Below are positions 9,484 through 18,823 of a DNA stretch of 64,000 nt, one piece after another (positions within the stretch are counted from its first letter, which is position 1; the number at the start of each line of letters is the position of its first letter). The stretch is from positions 124,001 through 188,000 of the forward strand of contig NZ_UFQC01000009.1 of assembly GCF_900496975.1 (NCBI RefSeq), in the 5' to 3' direction. Source of the stretch: Achromobacter veterisilvae (lineage in GTDB: Bacteria > Pseudomonadota > Gammaproteobacteria > Burkholderiales > Burkholderiaceae_B). The notes beneath the pieces were generated by a model. The model worked only from the letters and a program-made list of their open reading frames with translations. It had not been told where the DNA came from and ran no database searches. A program made the translations under genes and the position numbers.

Positions 9484-10104
9484 ATGACTCAATCCGAACA
9501 CTTCCGCCTGCTCGGCGCTTTATTGCGGCGCGCCGAGAGCTTCTCTCGCGCGGCCGTCTGGGCCGGCGGCGCCTTGACGGTGGCCAGCGTGCTCCTGATC
9601 TCGTTCGACGTGCTGGCCCGCAAGTTCCTGGGCTTCACGACGGGCGGCGCGGACGAGCTGTCCAGCTACGCCTTCGCCATCAGCACGTCCTGGGCGCTGG
9701 CCTTCGCCACGCTGCAGCGCGCCAACGTGCGCGTGGACGTGGTCTATCAGCATCTGCCGGTGCGCGTGTCGGCCGTGCTGGACTGGATTTCCGTGGTGGC
9801 GCTGGCCGTCTTCATGGTGTTCCTGACCTATTACGCCTATGACGTGGTGCAGACTTCCTGGGTGCAGAAATCCGCCGCCAATACGCCGTTGGCCACGCCC
9901 TTGTGGATTCCGCAGGGCCTCTGGATGCTGGGCTTGGTCTGGATGTGCATCACCGTCGCGCTGATGCTGGTGCGCGCATCCGCCGCGCTGGTCACGGGCG
10001 ATATCGAACTGGTGAAGCAGATCTGCGGCGTGCGTTCGGCGCAGGAAGAGGCCGACGAGGAAGCCGCCGCCGGCGAACGCATGGTGAAAGGAGAAGCCGC
10101 ATGA
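9484..10104 (+). CDS. TRAP transporter small membrane subunit, DctQ family
   Basis: Small TRAP permease of 206 residues with four predicted membrane helices (about residues 24-45, 60-80, 95-118 and 138-160) and the family pattern of a conserved DELSSYAF segment after helix 2. It forms a complex with the large subunit encoded immediately downstream, with which it overlaps by four bases (ATGA). The C-terminal tail of about 35 residues is charged and cytoplasmic. The start at 9484 is chosen because upstream in-frame ATGs fall in the structured spacer. Confidence 0.9.
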   Translation: MTQSEHFRLLGALLRRAESFSRAAVWAGGALTVASVLLISFDVLARKFLGFTTGGADELSSYAFAISTSWALAFATLQRANVRVDVVYQHLPVRVSAVLDWISVVALAVFMVFLTYYAYDVVQTSWVQKSAANTPLATPLWIPQGLWMLGLVWMCITVALMLVRASAALVTGDIELVKQICGVRSAQEEADEEAAAGERMVKGEAA

Positions 10105-11384
10105 TCGCCACCGCCTTGATTCTGCTGCTGGTGCTGATCGGCATGTCCATTCCCGTGGGCGCGGCGCTCGGCGTGCTGGGCCTGATGCTGGACCCGCTGT
10201 TTTCGATGCTGCCGCTGTCGCGCGCGATCGGCGAACTTTCCTGGTCCGCGAACAACGAGTTCCTGCTGGTCGCGATCCCGCTGTTCATCATGCTGGGCGA
10301 AATCCTGCTGCGCGCGGGATTCGCGGAGCGCATGTACGGCGCGATGAGCCTGTGGCTGTCGTGGCTGCCGGGCGGGCTGATGCACGCCAACATCGGCGCG
10401 TCGACCTTGTTCTCGGCCACCTCCGGCTCCAGCGTGGCCACCGCGGCCACCGTGGGCACGGTCGCGATTCCGCAGATCCGCAAGTACGGCTACAACGAAC
10501 CCCTGTTCCTGGGCAGCCTTGCCGCCGGCGGCACGCTGGGCATCCTGATTCCGCCCTCGATCAACCTGGTCATCTATGGCGTACTGACCAATTCATCGGT
10601 GCCCAAGCTGTACCTGGCCGGCATTATCCCGGGCCTGGTCATGGCCGCGCTGTTCATGCTGACCGTGGGGATCTCCTGCCTGGCCAAGCCGGAGTGGGGC
10701 GGCAAGAAGATCCACGCGACCTGGGGCGAGCGCTTCAGGAGCCTGGTGCACCTGGCGCCGCCCCTGGGCATCTTCCTCCTGGTGGTGGGATCCATCTACG
10801 CCGGGCTGGCGACGCCGACCGAGGCCGCCGCGCTGGGCGTGCTGGGCGCGCTGGTCCTGGCCGCGTGGTTCCGGCGCCTGTCCTGGTCGATGCTGCGCGA
10901 AGCGATGGAAGGCACCATGCGTTCGACGGCCATGATCATGCTGATCGTCATCGCCGCCAGTTTCCTGAACTTCGTCCTGTCCGCCACCGGCCTGACCGAC
11001 GCGCTGACGCGGTCGATCACCGGCCTGGGCATGTCGCCGGGGTGGATGCTGCTGATCGTGATCGTCTTCTACCTGGTGCTCGGCTGCTTCATGGAAACGC
11101 TGTCCATGATGATCACGACGATCCCCATCGTGGCGCCGATCATGATCGCGCTGGGCTTCGACCCCATCTGGCTGGGCATCGTGATCATCGTTCTGGTCGA
11201 AGCCGCGCTGATCACGCCGCCGGTCGGACTGAACCTGTTCGTGGTGCACAGCCTGCGCAAGAGCGGTTCCATGAGCGCGGTGATCGTCGGCAGCCTGCCG
11301 TTCGTCGCGGCCATGTTCGTGATGCTGGCCTTGCTGGCGTTCTGGCCCGACCTGGCGCTGTGGCTGCCGCGCGTGTTCGGTTGA
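10101..11384 (+). CDS. TRAP transporter large membrane subunit, DctM family
   Basis: Ion-coupled transport subunit of 427 residues with about twelve membrane helices. Family features include SGSSVATAATVG near residue 105, the NEPLFLGSLAAGGTLGILIPPSINLVIYG segment (split here by description only), and a final PPVGLNLFVV motif near 370. It overlaps dctQ by four bases, so translation is coupled. A long upstream extension of the reading frame is rejected because it runs through dctQ in another frame. With the proteins at 8275 and 9484 it forms a complete TRAP importer. Confidence 0.94.
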   Translation: MIATALILLLVLIGMSIPVGAALGVLGLMLDPLFSMLPLSRAIGELSWSANNEFLLVAIPLFIMLGEILLRAGFAERMYGAMSLWLSWLPGGLMHANIGASTLFSATSGSSVATAATVGTVAIPQIRKYGYNEPLFLGSLAAGGTLGILIPPSINLVIYGVLTNSSVPKLYLAGIIPGLVMAALFMLTVGISCLAKPEWGGKKIHATWGERFRSLVHLAPPLGIFLLVVGSIYAGLATPTEAAALGVLGALVLAAWFRRLSWSMLREAMEGTMRSTAMIMLIVIAASFLNFVLSATGLTDALTRSITGLGMSPGWMLLIVIVFYLVLGCFMETLSMMITTIPIVAPIMIALGFDPIWLGIVIIVLVEAALITPPVGLNLFVVHSLRKSGSMSAVIVGSLPFVAAMFVMLALLAFWPDLALWLPRVFG

Positions 11385-11409
11385 CGCGCGTTTCCACGGA
11401 CACCTTCCG

Positions 11410-11430
11410 GGCGCGGCGGGCCGCCGCGCC
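11410..11430 (+). other. GC-rich hairpin between dctM and DUF2848 gene
   Basis: GGCGCGGCG (11410-11418) pairs perfectly with CGCCGCGCC (11422-11430) across a 3-base loop. No T-run follows, so it is more likely a message-processing or attenuation structure than a full terminator. Confidence 0.5.
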
Positions 11431-11459
11431 GTTTACCTCCTAGTTTTCGCAGGACAGAT

Positions 11460-12143
11460 ATGAAAGCCGTATTCCAGATCGAAGGATCGCAGCCCCGCCA
11501 GGTGGCGGTCGAGTTCAACACCGTGATCGTCGCCGGCTGGGCCGGCCGCGACATGGCCGCCATCGAGCACCACATCGAAGAGCTGGCCGCCATCGGCGTG
11601 CCGCGCCCCAGCAGCGTGCCGCTGTACTACCGCATCGCCGCCAACCAGTTGACCCAGGACGAGACCGTGCAGGCGCTGGGCGAGGAGTCCTCGGGCGAAG
11701 TCGAGACCTTCGTGTTCGCGGCCGACGGCGAGATGTACGTCAGCATCGCCTCCGACCACACCGACCGCAAGCTCGAGACCTACAGCGTGGCGATGTCCAA
11801 GCAGGTCTGCGTGAAGCCCGTGGCCAGGAGCGCATGGCGCCTGGCCGACGTGGCGGACTACTGGGACGAACTGGTCATCCGTTCGTACATCGTCGAGAAC
11901 GGCGTGGAAGTCCTGTACCAGGAAGGCCCGCTGGCGTCGCTGCGCACCCCGCGGGACCTGATCGCCGGCTACACCGGCGGCGCCGACGCGCTGCCCGAAG
12001 GCGCCGGCATGACCTGCGGCACGGTGGGCGCGATCGGCGGCATCCGGCCGTCCGTCGACTTCACGATGGAATTGCACGATCCGCGCCGCCAGCGCAGCCT
12101 GCGTCACCGCTATCATGTCGAGACGCTGCCCGTGGTGGCCTGA
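11460..12143 (+). CDS. DUF2848 family protein
   Basis: Protein of 227 residues that I recognise as the DUF2848 family, common in Burkholderiales next to amidases, LysR genes and importers. Its fold is thought to resemble fumarylacetoacetate hydrolase-type proteins, but no reaction is established. It has no signal peptide or membrane segment, so it is cytoplasmic. It follows the TRAP genes by 75 bp with an AGGACAG ribosome site and precedes an amidase, suggesting a role in handling the imported compound. Conserved-looking segments are SDHTDRKLE near residue 100 and MTCGTVGAIGG near 183. Function unknown. Confidence 0.75.
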   Translation: MKAVFQIEGSQPRQVAVEFNTVIVAGWAGRDMAAIEHHIEELAAIGVPRPSSVPLYYRIAANQLTQDETVQALGEESSGEVETFVFAADGEMYVSIASDHTDRKLETYSVAMSKQVCVKPVARSAWRLADVADYWDELVIRSYIVENGVEVLYQEGPLASLRTPRDLIAGYTGGADALPEGAGMTCGTVGAIGGIRPSVDFTMELHDPRRQRSLRHRYHVETLPVVA

Positions 12144-12223
12144 GCCAGGCCCCCGGCGCTGATCGCCAGGCGCGCCCATGCCGGGCGCGCCCATTCGCAC
12201 TTACGCCGCCCGGCGGCACTGGG

Positions 12224-13579
12224 ATGATTATGGTTTCGACCCTGAATGATCTGAATCTGGCCCTGCGCGAGGGCCGAACGAGTTCCGTGGCGCTTACGGA
12301 AGCCGCCCTGGCCCGGGCGCAGGACGAAGCGGGCGAGGGCGCCCGCGTCTTCACCCGGCTGTACGCCGAGTCGGCGCTGGCGCAGGCGCGCGCGTCCGAC
12401 ACGCTGCGCGCGGCGGGCATCGTCCGCTCGGCCGTGGACGGCCTGCCCATCAGCATCAAGGACCTGTTCGACGTCGAAGGCGAAACCACGATGGCCGGCT
12501 CGGTGGCGCGCGAAGGCGAACCGGCGGCCGACGCGGACGCGGAAGTCGTGCAGCGCCTGATCGCCGCCGGCGCGGTCGTCATCGGCCGCACCAACATGAC
12601 CGAATTCGCCTATTCGGGCCTGGGCATCAACCCCCATTACGGCACGCCCCTGAATCCCTACGACCGCGCCACCGGCCGCATTCCGGGCGGTTCGTCCTCG
12701 GGCGCGGCCGTGTCCGTCTCCGACGGCATGGCAGCGGCCGCCATCGGTTCGGACACGGGCGGTTCCGTGCGCATCCCCGCGGCGCTTTGCGGCCTGACCG
12801 GCTTCAAGCCCAGCGCCTGGCGCGTTTCCATGGCCGGCGTGCTGCCGCTGTCGGCCAACCTGGATTCCATCGGCCCCATCGCCGCCAGCGTGCGCTGCTG
12901 CGCCGAGCTCGACGCCATCCTGTCGGGCGACGGCGGCCCCGTGCCGGAGGCGATGCCGCTGCGCGGCCTGCGCCTGGCCGTCCCGACCACGCTGGCGCTG
13001 GACGCCATCGACAAGCACGTGGCCGAGAGCTTCGCGGCCGCGGTGGCCCGGCTGAAGAGCGCGGGCGCCCTGGTCGACGAGATCGCGGTCCCGGAGTTCG
13101 CCGAACTGGCGGCCATCAATTCCAAGGGCGGCTTCACCGCCGCCGAGGCCTGGGCCTGGCACCGGGACCTGATCGCGCGCGCCGGCAAGCGCTACGATCC
13201 CCGGGTCGTGTCGCGCATCATCCGCGGCAAGGACATGAGCGCGGCCGACTACCTGGACTTGCTGGACGCCCGCGAGGCCTGGGTCGCGGCGGTGGACCGC
13301 CGCATCGCCGGCTACGACGCGCTGATCATGCCGACCACGCCGATCGTGGCGCCCGCGGTGGCCGACCTGCAGGCCTCGGACGACGCGTACTACGCCGCCA
13401 ACGGCCTCATCCTGCGCAATCCCACGCTGATCAATTTCCTGGATGGCTGCGCGCTGTCGCTGCCTTGCCAGGCGGCCGGCACCGCGCCGGTCGGCCTGAT
13501 GATCGCCGGCAGCAACGGCGCGGACCGCCGCATCCTGGCCATCGGCCTGTCGGTCGAGGAACTGTTCGCGGGCCTGTGA
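12224..13579 (+). CDS. Amidase, amidase-signature family
   Basis: Hydrolase of 451 residues expected to split a carboxamide into acid and ammonia. The catalytic Ser-cisSer-Lys triad is visible: lysine 79 in SIKDLFDVEG, serine near 157-158 in GGSSSG, and serine 181 in DTGGSVRIP, with the 24-residue spacing typical of the family. It lies 80 bp after the DUF2848 gene and is probably in the same operon. The start may be 12224 or the ATG at 12230. It is related to GatA, but no gatC or gatB is adjacent, so a catabolic amidase is more likely. Confidence 0.92.
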   Translation: MIMVSTLNDLNLALREGRTSSVALTEAALARAQDEAGEGARVFTRLYAESALAQARASDTLRAAGIVRSAVDGLPISIKDLFDVEGETTMAGSVAREGEPAADADAEVVQRLIAAGAVVIGRTNMTEFAYSGLGINPHYGTPLNPYDRATGRIPGGSSSGAAVSVSDGMAAAAIGSDTGGSVRIPAALCGLTGFKPSAWRVSMAGVLPLSANLDSIGPIAASVRCCAELDAILSGDGGPVPEAMPLRGLRLAVPTTLALDAIDKHVAESFAAAVARLKSAGALVDEIAVPEFAELAAINSKGGFTAAEAWAWHRDLIARAGKRYDPRVVSRIIRGKDMSAADYLDLLDAREAWVAAVDRRIAGYDALIMPTTPIVAPAVADLQASDDAYYAANGLILRNPTLINFLDGCALSLPCQAAGTAPVGLMIAGSNGADRRILAIGLSVEELFAGL

Positions 13580-13627
13580 CGGCGGGCAGGCGCTAAGATG
13601 GCGGCTTCATAGCCGAACGCCGGTGCC

Positions 13628-14533
13628 ATGATCGATCTGCGCAATATCGAGACGTTCTTCTGGGTGGCCACGCTCGGGGGCTTCCGCGCCGCCGCCGAGA
13701 AACTCAATGCCACCCAGCCCGCGATTTCCCAGCGCATCGCCTCGCTGGAGTCGGACCTGGGCGTGCGGCTGTTCGACCGCGACACCCGCGGCATCAAGCT
13801 GACCGGCAAGGGCCGCGAACTGCTGTCGCATGCCGAACGCATGCTGCAGATGCGGCGCGACATGCAGGAGGCCGCGCGGGCCAAGAGCGTCATGAGCGGC
13901 ACGCTCAGGCTGGGCGTGTCCGAGACCATCGTCCACACCTGGCTGCCCACCCTGATGGAGTACCTGCACGACGCCTATCCGGCGCTGATGGTCGAAATCC
14001 AGGTGGACACCACCACGATGCTGAAGACGCAACTGGCGTCGCGCCAGATCGACCTGGCGTTCCTGCTGGGGCCGATGGAGGAGCCGCGGGTCGAAAACCT
14101 CTACCTGTGCAACTATCCCCTGCAATGGGTGGCCAGCCCCAAGCTCAAGGTGGGGCGCCAGCCCGTTGCGCTGAAGCGGCTGGCCGAATGGCCCGTCATC
14201 ACGTATTCCTCCACCACCGACCCGCACCGCGCCGTGCGCCAGTTGCTGCAACAGGCCGGCGTGGAGGCCCCGCGCATGTATGGCAGCTCGGCGCTGAGCG
14301 TGATCGTGCGGATGGCGCAGGACGGCATCGGCACGGCCGTCATCGCGCCCGTCATCCTGCACAAGGAACTGGCCCAGGGCCAACTGCGCATCCTGGACGT
14401 CAAGGCGCCGGTCCTGCCGCCGCTGCATTACACGGCCTGCTGGATGCAGGGGCCCGACAGCCAGATTCCGCGCGCCGTGGCCGAGGCGGCGCAGCAGATC
14501 GCCCGGGAAGAGGCGTTGCGCCATCCGGCATAA
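13628..14533 (+). CDS. LysR-family transcriptional regulator (paralogue 2)
   Basis: Regulator of 301 residues starting [20 protein letters not shown], a close paralogue of the LysR protein at 7012. The helix-turn-helix spans about residues 3-60 ([12 protein letters not shown]); the effector-binding domain follows. It lies 48 bp after the amidase gene and about 107 bp before the DUF1445 gene, in front of which a T-N11-A box (14562-14576) lies. Because the same box also occurs upstream of the TRAP operon, the two paralogues may recognise the same sites and cross-regulate. The effector is unknown but likely derived from the imported substrate. Confidence 0.93.
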   Translation: MIDLRNIETFFWVATLGGFRAAAEKLNATQPAISQRIASLESDLGVRLFDRDTRGIKLTGKGRELLSHAERMLQMRRDMQEAARAKSVMSGTLRLGVSETIVHTWLPTLMEYLHDAYPALMVEIQVDTTTMLKTQLASRQIDLAFLLGPMEEPRVENLYLCNYPLQWVASPKLKVGRQPVALKRLAEWPVITYSSTTDPHRAVRQLLQQAGVEAPRMYGSSALSVIVRMAQDGIGTAVIAPVILHKELAQGQLRILDVKAPVLPPLHYTACWMQGPDSQIPRAVAEAAQQIAREEALRHPA

Positions 14534-14561
14534 CCCTGATAAGGAATTTTGATCGGGGTTT

Positions 14562-14605
14562 ATCGCAACTTGTGATTGGACGGCGGGCCGCGGTTCCTGT
14601 GCAAT
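14562..14605 (+). promoter_or_regulatory. LysR box overlapping the promoter of the DUF1445 gene
   Basis: ATCGCAACTTGTGAT (14562-14576) is of the T-N11-A form (ATC...GAT). It overlaps -35 TTGGAC (14576-14581), and after 18 bp comes TGCAAT (14600-14605). The arrangement matches base for base, apart from the dyad centre and spacer, the one at 8115-8158. Confidence 0.6.
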
Positions 14606-14640
14606 GTCTCTATACCGACATCGTCATCGAGGGGATAGGC

Positions 14641-15447
14641 ATGGTTTCGAATCCAGCGGCGAGCGCCAGCGTGGAATTGGCCCGGCAGGCGCGGCTGGAT
14701 GCCCGCAGCGGCAAGTTGACCGGCCCCACCGCGAACCTGGCGCCCGGCCACGTCCAGGCCAACCTGGCCATCCTGCCGCGCGCGCTGGCGGCGGATTTCC
14801 TGCATTTCTGCCAGCGCAATCCCAAGCCCTGTCCGCTGCTGGCCATGTCCGAGCCGGGCGATCCCGCGCTGCCGGAACTGGGCCGCGACATCGACATCCG
14901 CACCGACATCCCGCGCTACCGCGTCTGGAAGAACGGCGAGCTGGTGGCCGAGCCCACCGACGTGCGCGACGTCTGGCGCGACGACCTGGTGTCCTTCCTG
15001 ATCGGCTGCTCGTTCTCGTTCGAGGAAGCGATGCTGGACAACGGCTTGCCCGTGCGCCACATCGAGCAGGGCTGCAACGTGCCGATGTACCGCACCAACG
15101 TCCCGACGCATGCCGCGGGCGCCTTCAGCGGGCCGCTGGTCGTCTCGATGCGTCCCTTGAAGGCCGCCGACGCGATCCGCGCCATCCAGGTCACCTCGCG
15201 CTTTCCTTCGGTCCACGGCGCGCCCGTGCATATCGGAGACCCCGCGTTGATCGGGATTGCCGACATCGGCCGCCCGGACTATGGTGATCCCGTTGAGATA
15301 CGGGCGGGCGAAATGCCGGTGTTCTGGGCTTGCGGCGTGACGCCCCAGTCCGTGGTCGCGGCGGTGCGCCCGGAGTTCTGCATTACCCACGCCCCGGGCC
15401 ACATGCTGGTCACGGATCTCGTCAACAGCAGGATGGCGGTGTTCTGA
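14641..15447 (+). CDS. DUF1445 / D-glutamate cyclase-family protein (putative hydro-lyase)
   Basis: Cytoplasmic enzyme of 268 residues, the usual length for bacterial DUF1445 (YcsI-like) proteins. The family is annotated as putative hydro-lyase and is related to the N-terminal part of mitochondrial D-glutamate cyclase, which makes 5-oxo-D-proline. Characteristic segments are [13 protein letters not shown] near residue 120, [10 protein letters not shown] near 148 and a C-terminal [15 protein letters not shown]. The ATG at 14641 agrees with the family start. It lies between a LysR gene and an ABC importer. A link to the fused 5-oxoprolinase at 26462 is possible but unproven. Confidence 0.85.
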   Translation: MVSNPAASASVELARQARLDARSGKLTGPTANLAPGHVQANLAILPRALAADFLHFCQRNPKPCPLLAMSEPGDPALPELGRDIDIRTDIPRYRVWKNGELVAEPTDVRDVWRDDLVSFLIGCSFSFEEAMLDNGLPVRHIEQGCNVPMYRTNVPTHAAGAFSGPLVVSMRPLKAADAIRAIQVTSRFPSVHGAPVHIGDPALIGIADIGRPDYGDPVEIRAGEMPVFWACGVTPQSVVAAVRPEFCITHAPGHMLVTDLVNSRMAVF

Positions 15448-15684
15448 CCGCGCCGCCGCCCGCTCGCGGGCAGCGATTGGAAGACCCGTTTCAGCAGTAC
15501 CGGTTGTGCCACCAAAACGATCCATCAAAGGACAAGGGGAAATGGCGACAACAGTTCAGGGCCTGGCAACTCCCGATCGGAGGCCGCCGGGCCATTGCGG
15601 GTCCGCGCGCGCCGGTCTGGCGCGCCGCGGCCCGTGGATTTGCATTGTTTTCTCACCTAGCCGGACCAATCCAGGAGTCTAGTA

Positions 15685-16932
15685 ATGAAGATGAAGCTCA
15701 TTGCGGGTGTCGCCGCGAGTCTGGCGCTGATGGCGGCCATGCCTGCCCAGGCGCAGAAGGCCGTACGTATCGGCGCGATCTATCCACTGTCAGGCGCGCT
15801 GGCGTCGACCGGTTCGGAAATCAAGGCGGCCGTCGAGCTGGCCGTGGACATCGTCAACAATCCGCATCCCGAGCTTGAAGGGATACCGCTGGCCGCCGGC
15901 GGCGGGCTGCCCGCGCTGGGCGGCGCCAAGATCGAAGTGGTGTTCGGCGATTCCCAGGGCAAGCCCGAAGTGGGCCTGGCCGACGCCCAGCGCCTGATCG
16001 ACCAGGAGAAGGTGGTGGCGCTGACCGGCGCCTACCAGTCGGCCGTGACCAAGACGGCCAGCCGCATCGCCGAGCAGCGCGGCATCCCCTACGTGAACGG
16101 CGAATCCAGCAGCCCGGACCTCACCGAGCGCGGCTACAAGTGGTTCTTCCGCACCTCGCCCAACGACGACACCTTCGTCGAGAACATGATGCAGTTCCTG
16201 GACGGCGTGAAAGCCGTGCCGACGGCCAAGATCGCCGTGGTGTACGAGAACACCGACTTCGGCGTGAACACGTACAAGGCCGTCGAGAAGTTCGCCAAGC
16301 AGTACAAGCGCGAACTGGTCGCGAACATCGCCTACAGCGCGGGTTCGGCGTCGGTGACGGCGGAAGTGCAGAAGCTGGCCGCCGCCAAGCCCGACGTGGC
16401 CATCTTCGCCAGCTACACCTCGGACGCCATGCTGTTCGTGCGCACCATGCGCGAAAGCAAGTACGCGCCGCCGGTGCTGCTGGCCAACGACGCCGGGTTC
16501 ATCGACTCGCGCTTCGTGCAGGAGGTGGGGCCGCAAGTGCAGGGCGTGCTCACTCGCGACGTGTGGGGCAACGACGTCGCCGCCGCCAAGGCGGGCCTGA
16601 AGAAGATCAACGACATGTACAAGGCCAAGACGGGCAAGGACCTGAACGGCAACAACGCGCGCTCGATGCAGGGGGTGCTGGTGCTGGCGGACGCGATCAA
16701 CCGGGCCGGCTCCACCGATCCCGAAGCCATCCGCAAGGCGCTCGCCGCGACCGACCTGGGCGAAGCGCAGGTGGCCATGCCCTGGGCCGGCGTGCAGTTC
16801 GACGCCAAGGGGCAGAACACCAAGGGCTCGGGCCTGATCCTGGAACTGAAGGGAGCGTCCTACCAGACGGTGTGGCCGGAAAAATACCGCACGGACAAGA
16901 GCCTGCCCACGCTGCCGTTCGCCTGGAAGTAA
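15685..16932 (+). CDS. ABC transporter substrate-binding protein, branched-chain amino acid type
   Basis: Periplasmic receptor of 415 residues with a signal peptide (residues 1-24, ending MPAQAQ) and a type I bilobed fold (IGAIYPLSGALASTGSE at the mature start). It opens a five-gene operon with two permeases and two ATPases of the LivHMGF type. AGGAG lies 7 bp before the ATG at 15685. Substrate class may be branched-chain amino acids, amides, aromatic acids or other small polar molecules, since such receptors are often repurposed; the adjacent amidase/DUF1445 genes hint at an amide or amino-acid derivative. The 237 bp upstream (15448-15684) contain no gene. Confidence 0.92.
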   Translation: MKMKLIAGVAASLALMAAMPAQAQKAVRIGAIYPLSGALASTGSEIKAAVELAVDIVNNPHPELEGIPLAAGGGLPALGGAKIEVVFGDSQGKPEVGLADAQRLIDQEKVVALTGAYQSAVTKTASRIAEQRGIPYVNGESSSPDLTERGYKWFFRTSPNDDTFVENMMQFLDGVKAVPTAKIAVVYENTDFGVNTYKAVEKFAKQYKRELVANIAYSAGSASVTAEVQKLAAAKPDVAIFASYTSDAMLFVRTMRESKYAPPVLLANDAGFIDSRFVQEVGPQVQGVLTRDVWGNDVAAAKAGLKKINDMYKAKTGKDLNGNNARSMQGVLVLADAINRAGSTDPEAIRKALAATDLGEAQVAMPWAGVQFDAKGQNTKGSGLILELKGASYQTVWPEKYRTDKSLPTLPFAWK

Positions 16933-16945
16933 CCCTCAGTCTGAC

Positions 16946-16969
16946 GTGGCGGGCCGCGGGGCCCGCCAC
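16946..16969 (+). other. Perfect 10-bp hairpin between binding-protein and LivH genes
   Basis: GTGGCGGGCC (16946-16955) pairs without mismatch with GGCCCGCCAC (16960-16969) around a GCGG loop. It ends directly at the AGGAG ribosome site of the permease gene, so besides protecting the upstream message it could limit permease translation. No T-run follows. Confidence 0.65.
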
Positions 16970-16980
16970 AGGAGCACTTC

Positions 16981-17832
16981 ATGTTCGAAGCTCTCTCGGC
17001 AGGCCTGTTCAACGGCCTGATCTATGCCGCGGTGGCGGTGGGGCTGGCGCTGATCTGGGGCATTACCGACGTCATCAATTTCGCCCACGGCGAATTCCTG
17101 ATGCTGGGCATGTATGCCGCCTATTGGCTCTATACCCTGGGTCATATCGATCCCACGCTGTCGGCGCCGCTGGTGGCCGTCGCGCTCGCCTTCGTCGGAT
17201 TCCTGACCTACGCGCTGATCATCCGGCGCCTGCAGAAGGGGCCCGCGATGGCGGTCATCCTGGCCACCTTCGGGCTGGGGCTGGTGCTGCGCCAGATCGC
17301 CTTCATCGCCTTCAGCCCCGATTACCGCAGCCTGCCCGACACGCTGGTGTCCGGCAGCGTCACGATGGCGGGCATTTCGCTGGGACGGCCCCAGGTGGTC
17401 ACCGGCCTGATCGCGCTGGTGGTCGTGGCGGCGCTGTTCGTGCTGGTGTACCGCACCCGCTGGGGCCATGCCCTGCAGGCGGTGGCCGAGGACCGGCAGG
17501 TGGCGGCGCTGGTGGGCATTTCCCCCGACCGCGTCAACGCGCAGGTCTGGATGCTGGGCAGCGCCGCGGTCGGCCTGGCCGGCGCCTTGCTGACCACCTT
17601 CTTCTACGTCTTCCCGTCGGTGGGCACGGTGTTCGGCCTGCTGGCGTTCGTGGCGGTGTGCATGGGCGGCTTCGGTTCGCTGCCGGGCGCCTTCATCGCG
17701 GGGATCCTGATCGGCATCATCGAGGCCATGACCGGCTACTTCGTCGCGCCCGCGATGAAGACGGTAAGCGTGTACATCCTGTTCATCCTGGTCCTCTGGT
17801 ATCGGCCGCGCGGCCTGTTCGGGCGGTGGTGA
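16981..17832 (+). CDS. livH: Branched-chain-type ABC permease, LivH
   Basis: Inner-membrane permease of 283 residues with about eight helices. It has the LivH hallmarks: GLNNGLIYAAVAVGLALIWG-like start (here GLFNGLIYAAVAVGLALIW), INFAHGEFLMLG near residue 35, and the cytoplasmic loop RVNAQVWMLGSAAVGLAG near 187 that contacts the ATPase. It follows the receptor gene by 48 bp and is followed after one base by LivM. Confidence 0.93.
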   Translation: MFEALSAGLFNGLIYAAVAVGLALIWGITDVINFAHGEFLMLGMYAAYWLYTLGHIDPTLSAPLVAVALAFVGFLTYALIIRRLQKGPAMAVILATFGLGLVLRQIAFIAFSPDYRSLPDTLVSGSVTMAGISLGRPQVVTGLIALVVVAALFVLVYRTRWGHALQAVAEDRQVAALVGISPDRVNAQVWMLGSAAVGLAGALLTTFFYVFPSVGTVFGLLAFVAVCMGGFGSLPGAFIAGILIGIIEAMTGYFVAPAMKTVSVYILFILVLWYRPRGLFGRW

Positions 17833-17833
17833 T

Positions 17834-18823
17834 ATGAACACGAGACCGAAAATCGATACCACGTCCTCGGGCGTGCCCAAATGGCCCGTCGCGGCCGCCG
17901 CCGCGGCCGCCATCGTGATGGCCCTGGTCCCGCTGGCGGTGACGGATTCGTTCACCTTGCAGGTGCTGCTGCTGGCGATCATGTTCGGCGCGCTGGGCGC
18001 GTGCTGGAACCTCGTCGGCGGATTCCTGGGGCGGATCTCCTTCGGCCACAGCGTGTTCGTGGGAGTAGGGGGCTACACCACCCTGCTGCTGCTGCACCAC
18101 CTGAAGCTCACGCCGCTGCTGGGCATCCCGCTGGGCGGGCTGATCAGCGCGGGGCTGGCCTGGCTGGTGGGCGGGCCCACGCTGCGGCTGTCCGGCCACT
18201 ACTTCGCGATGGCCACGATCGCGCTGTTGCAGATCGGCCTGCTGCTCCTGATCAACTGGGAATGGGCGGGCGGCGCGGTGGGGCTGGAGGCGCCCATCGG
18301 GGACGCCGCCTGGATGCTGCTGTTCCGCAGCAAGGTGCCGTACTACTGGATCGCGGTGGCCCTGGCGTTCCTGACCTTCTGCGCCACGTTCTTCCTGGTG
18401 CACTCCAAGACCGGGTTCTACTGGCGCGCGATCAACGGCGACGAGGCCGCCTCGCGCAGCCTGGGCGTGCCGGCCGACCGCTACAAGATGCTCGCCTTCG
18501 TGATTTCCGCGGGCATGACCGGCGTGTGGGGCGGATTCTTCGCCATGTATGTGGGTTTCATCGACCCGGAGTCCATGTTCAACCTGACGATGTCCGTGCA
18601 GGTCGTGCTGGTGACCATCCTGGGCGGCGTGGGCACGCTGGTGGGTCCCTGGCTGGGCGCGGCGGTGCTGTTGCCGCTGTCCGAGGGCACGCGGGTGCTG
18701 TGGGGCAGTTCGGGCATGGGGCTGGACCTGCTGGTCTTCGGCCTGGCCATTCTGCTGGTCACGCTGTTCCTGCCGGGCGGACTGGTGACATTGAGGAGGC
18801 GCCGTGGCTCTGCTGGACGTTAA
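17834..18823 (+). CDS. livM: Branched-chain-type ABC permease, LivM
   Basis: Second permease of the importer, 329 residues, with about nine to ten helices. LivM features are AIMFGALGACWNLVGGFLGRISFGHSVF near residues 52-80 and the ATPase-contact loop RSLGVPADRYKMLAFVISAG near 210. The first 20 residues are a polar cytoplasmic tail. Its 3' end overlaps the GTG start of livG by 20 bp, indicating coupled translation. Confidence 0.93.
   Translation: MNTRPKIDTTSSGVPKWPVAAAAAAAIVMALVPLAVTDSFTLQVLLLAIMFGALGACWNLVGGFLGRISFGHSVFVGVGGYTTLLLLHHLKLTPLLGIPLGGLISAGLAWLVGGPTLRLSGHYFAMATIALLQIGLLLLINWEWAGGAVGLEAPIGDAAWMLLFRSKVPYYWIAVALAFLTFCATFFLVHSKTGFYWRAINGDEAASRSLGVPADRYKMLAFVISAGMTGVWGGFFAMYVGFIDPESMFNLTMSVQVVLVTILGGVGTLVGPWLGAAVLLPLSEGTRVLWGSSGMGLDLLVFGLAILLVTLFLPGGLVTLRRRRGSAGR

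Noticed and set aside
9903-10100. N-terminal extension of the first DctM protein
   Set aside because: It would run through dctQ in another frame; the ATGA overlap at 10101 gives the expected family start.
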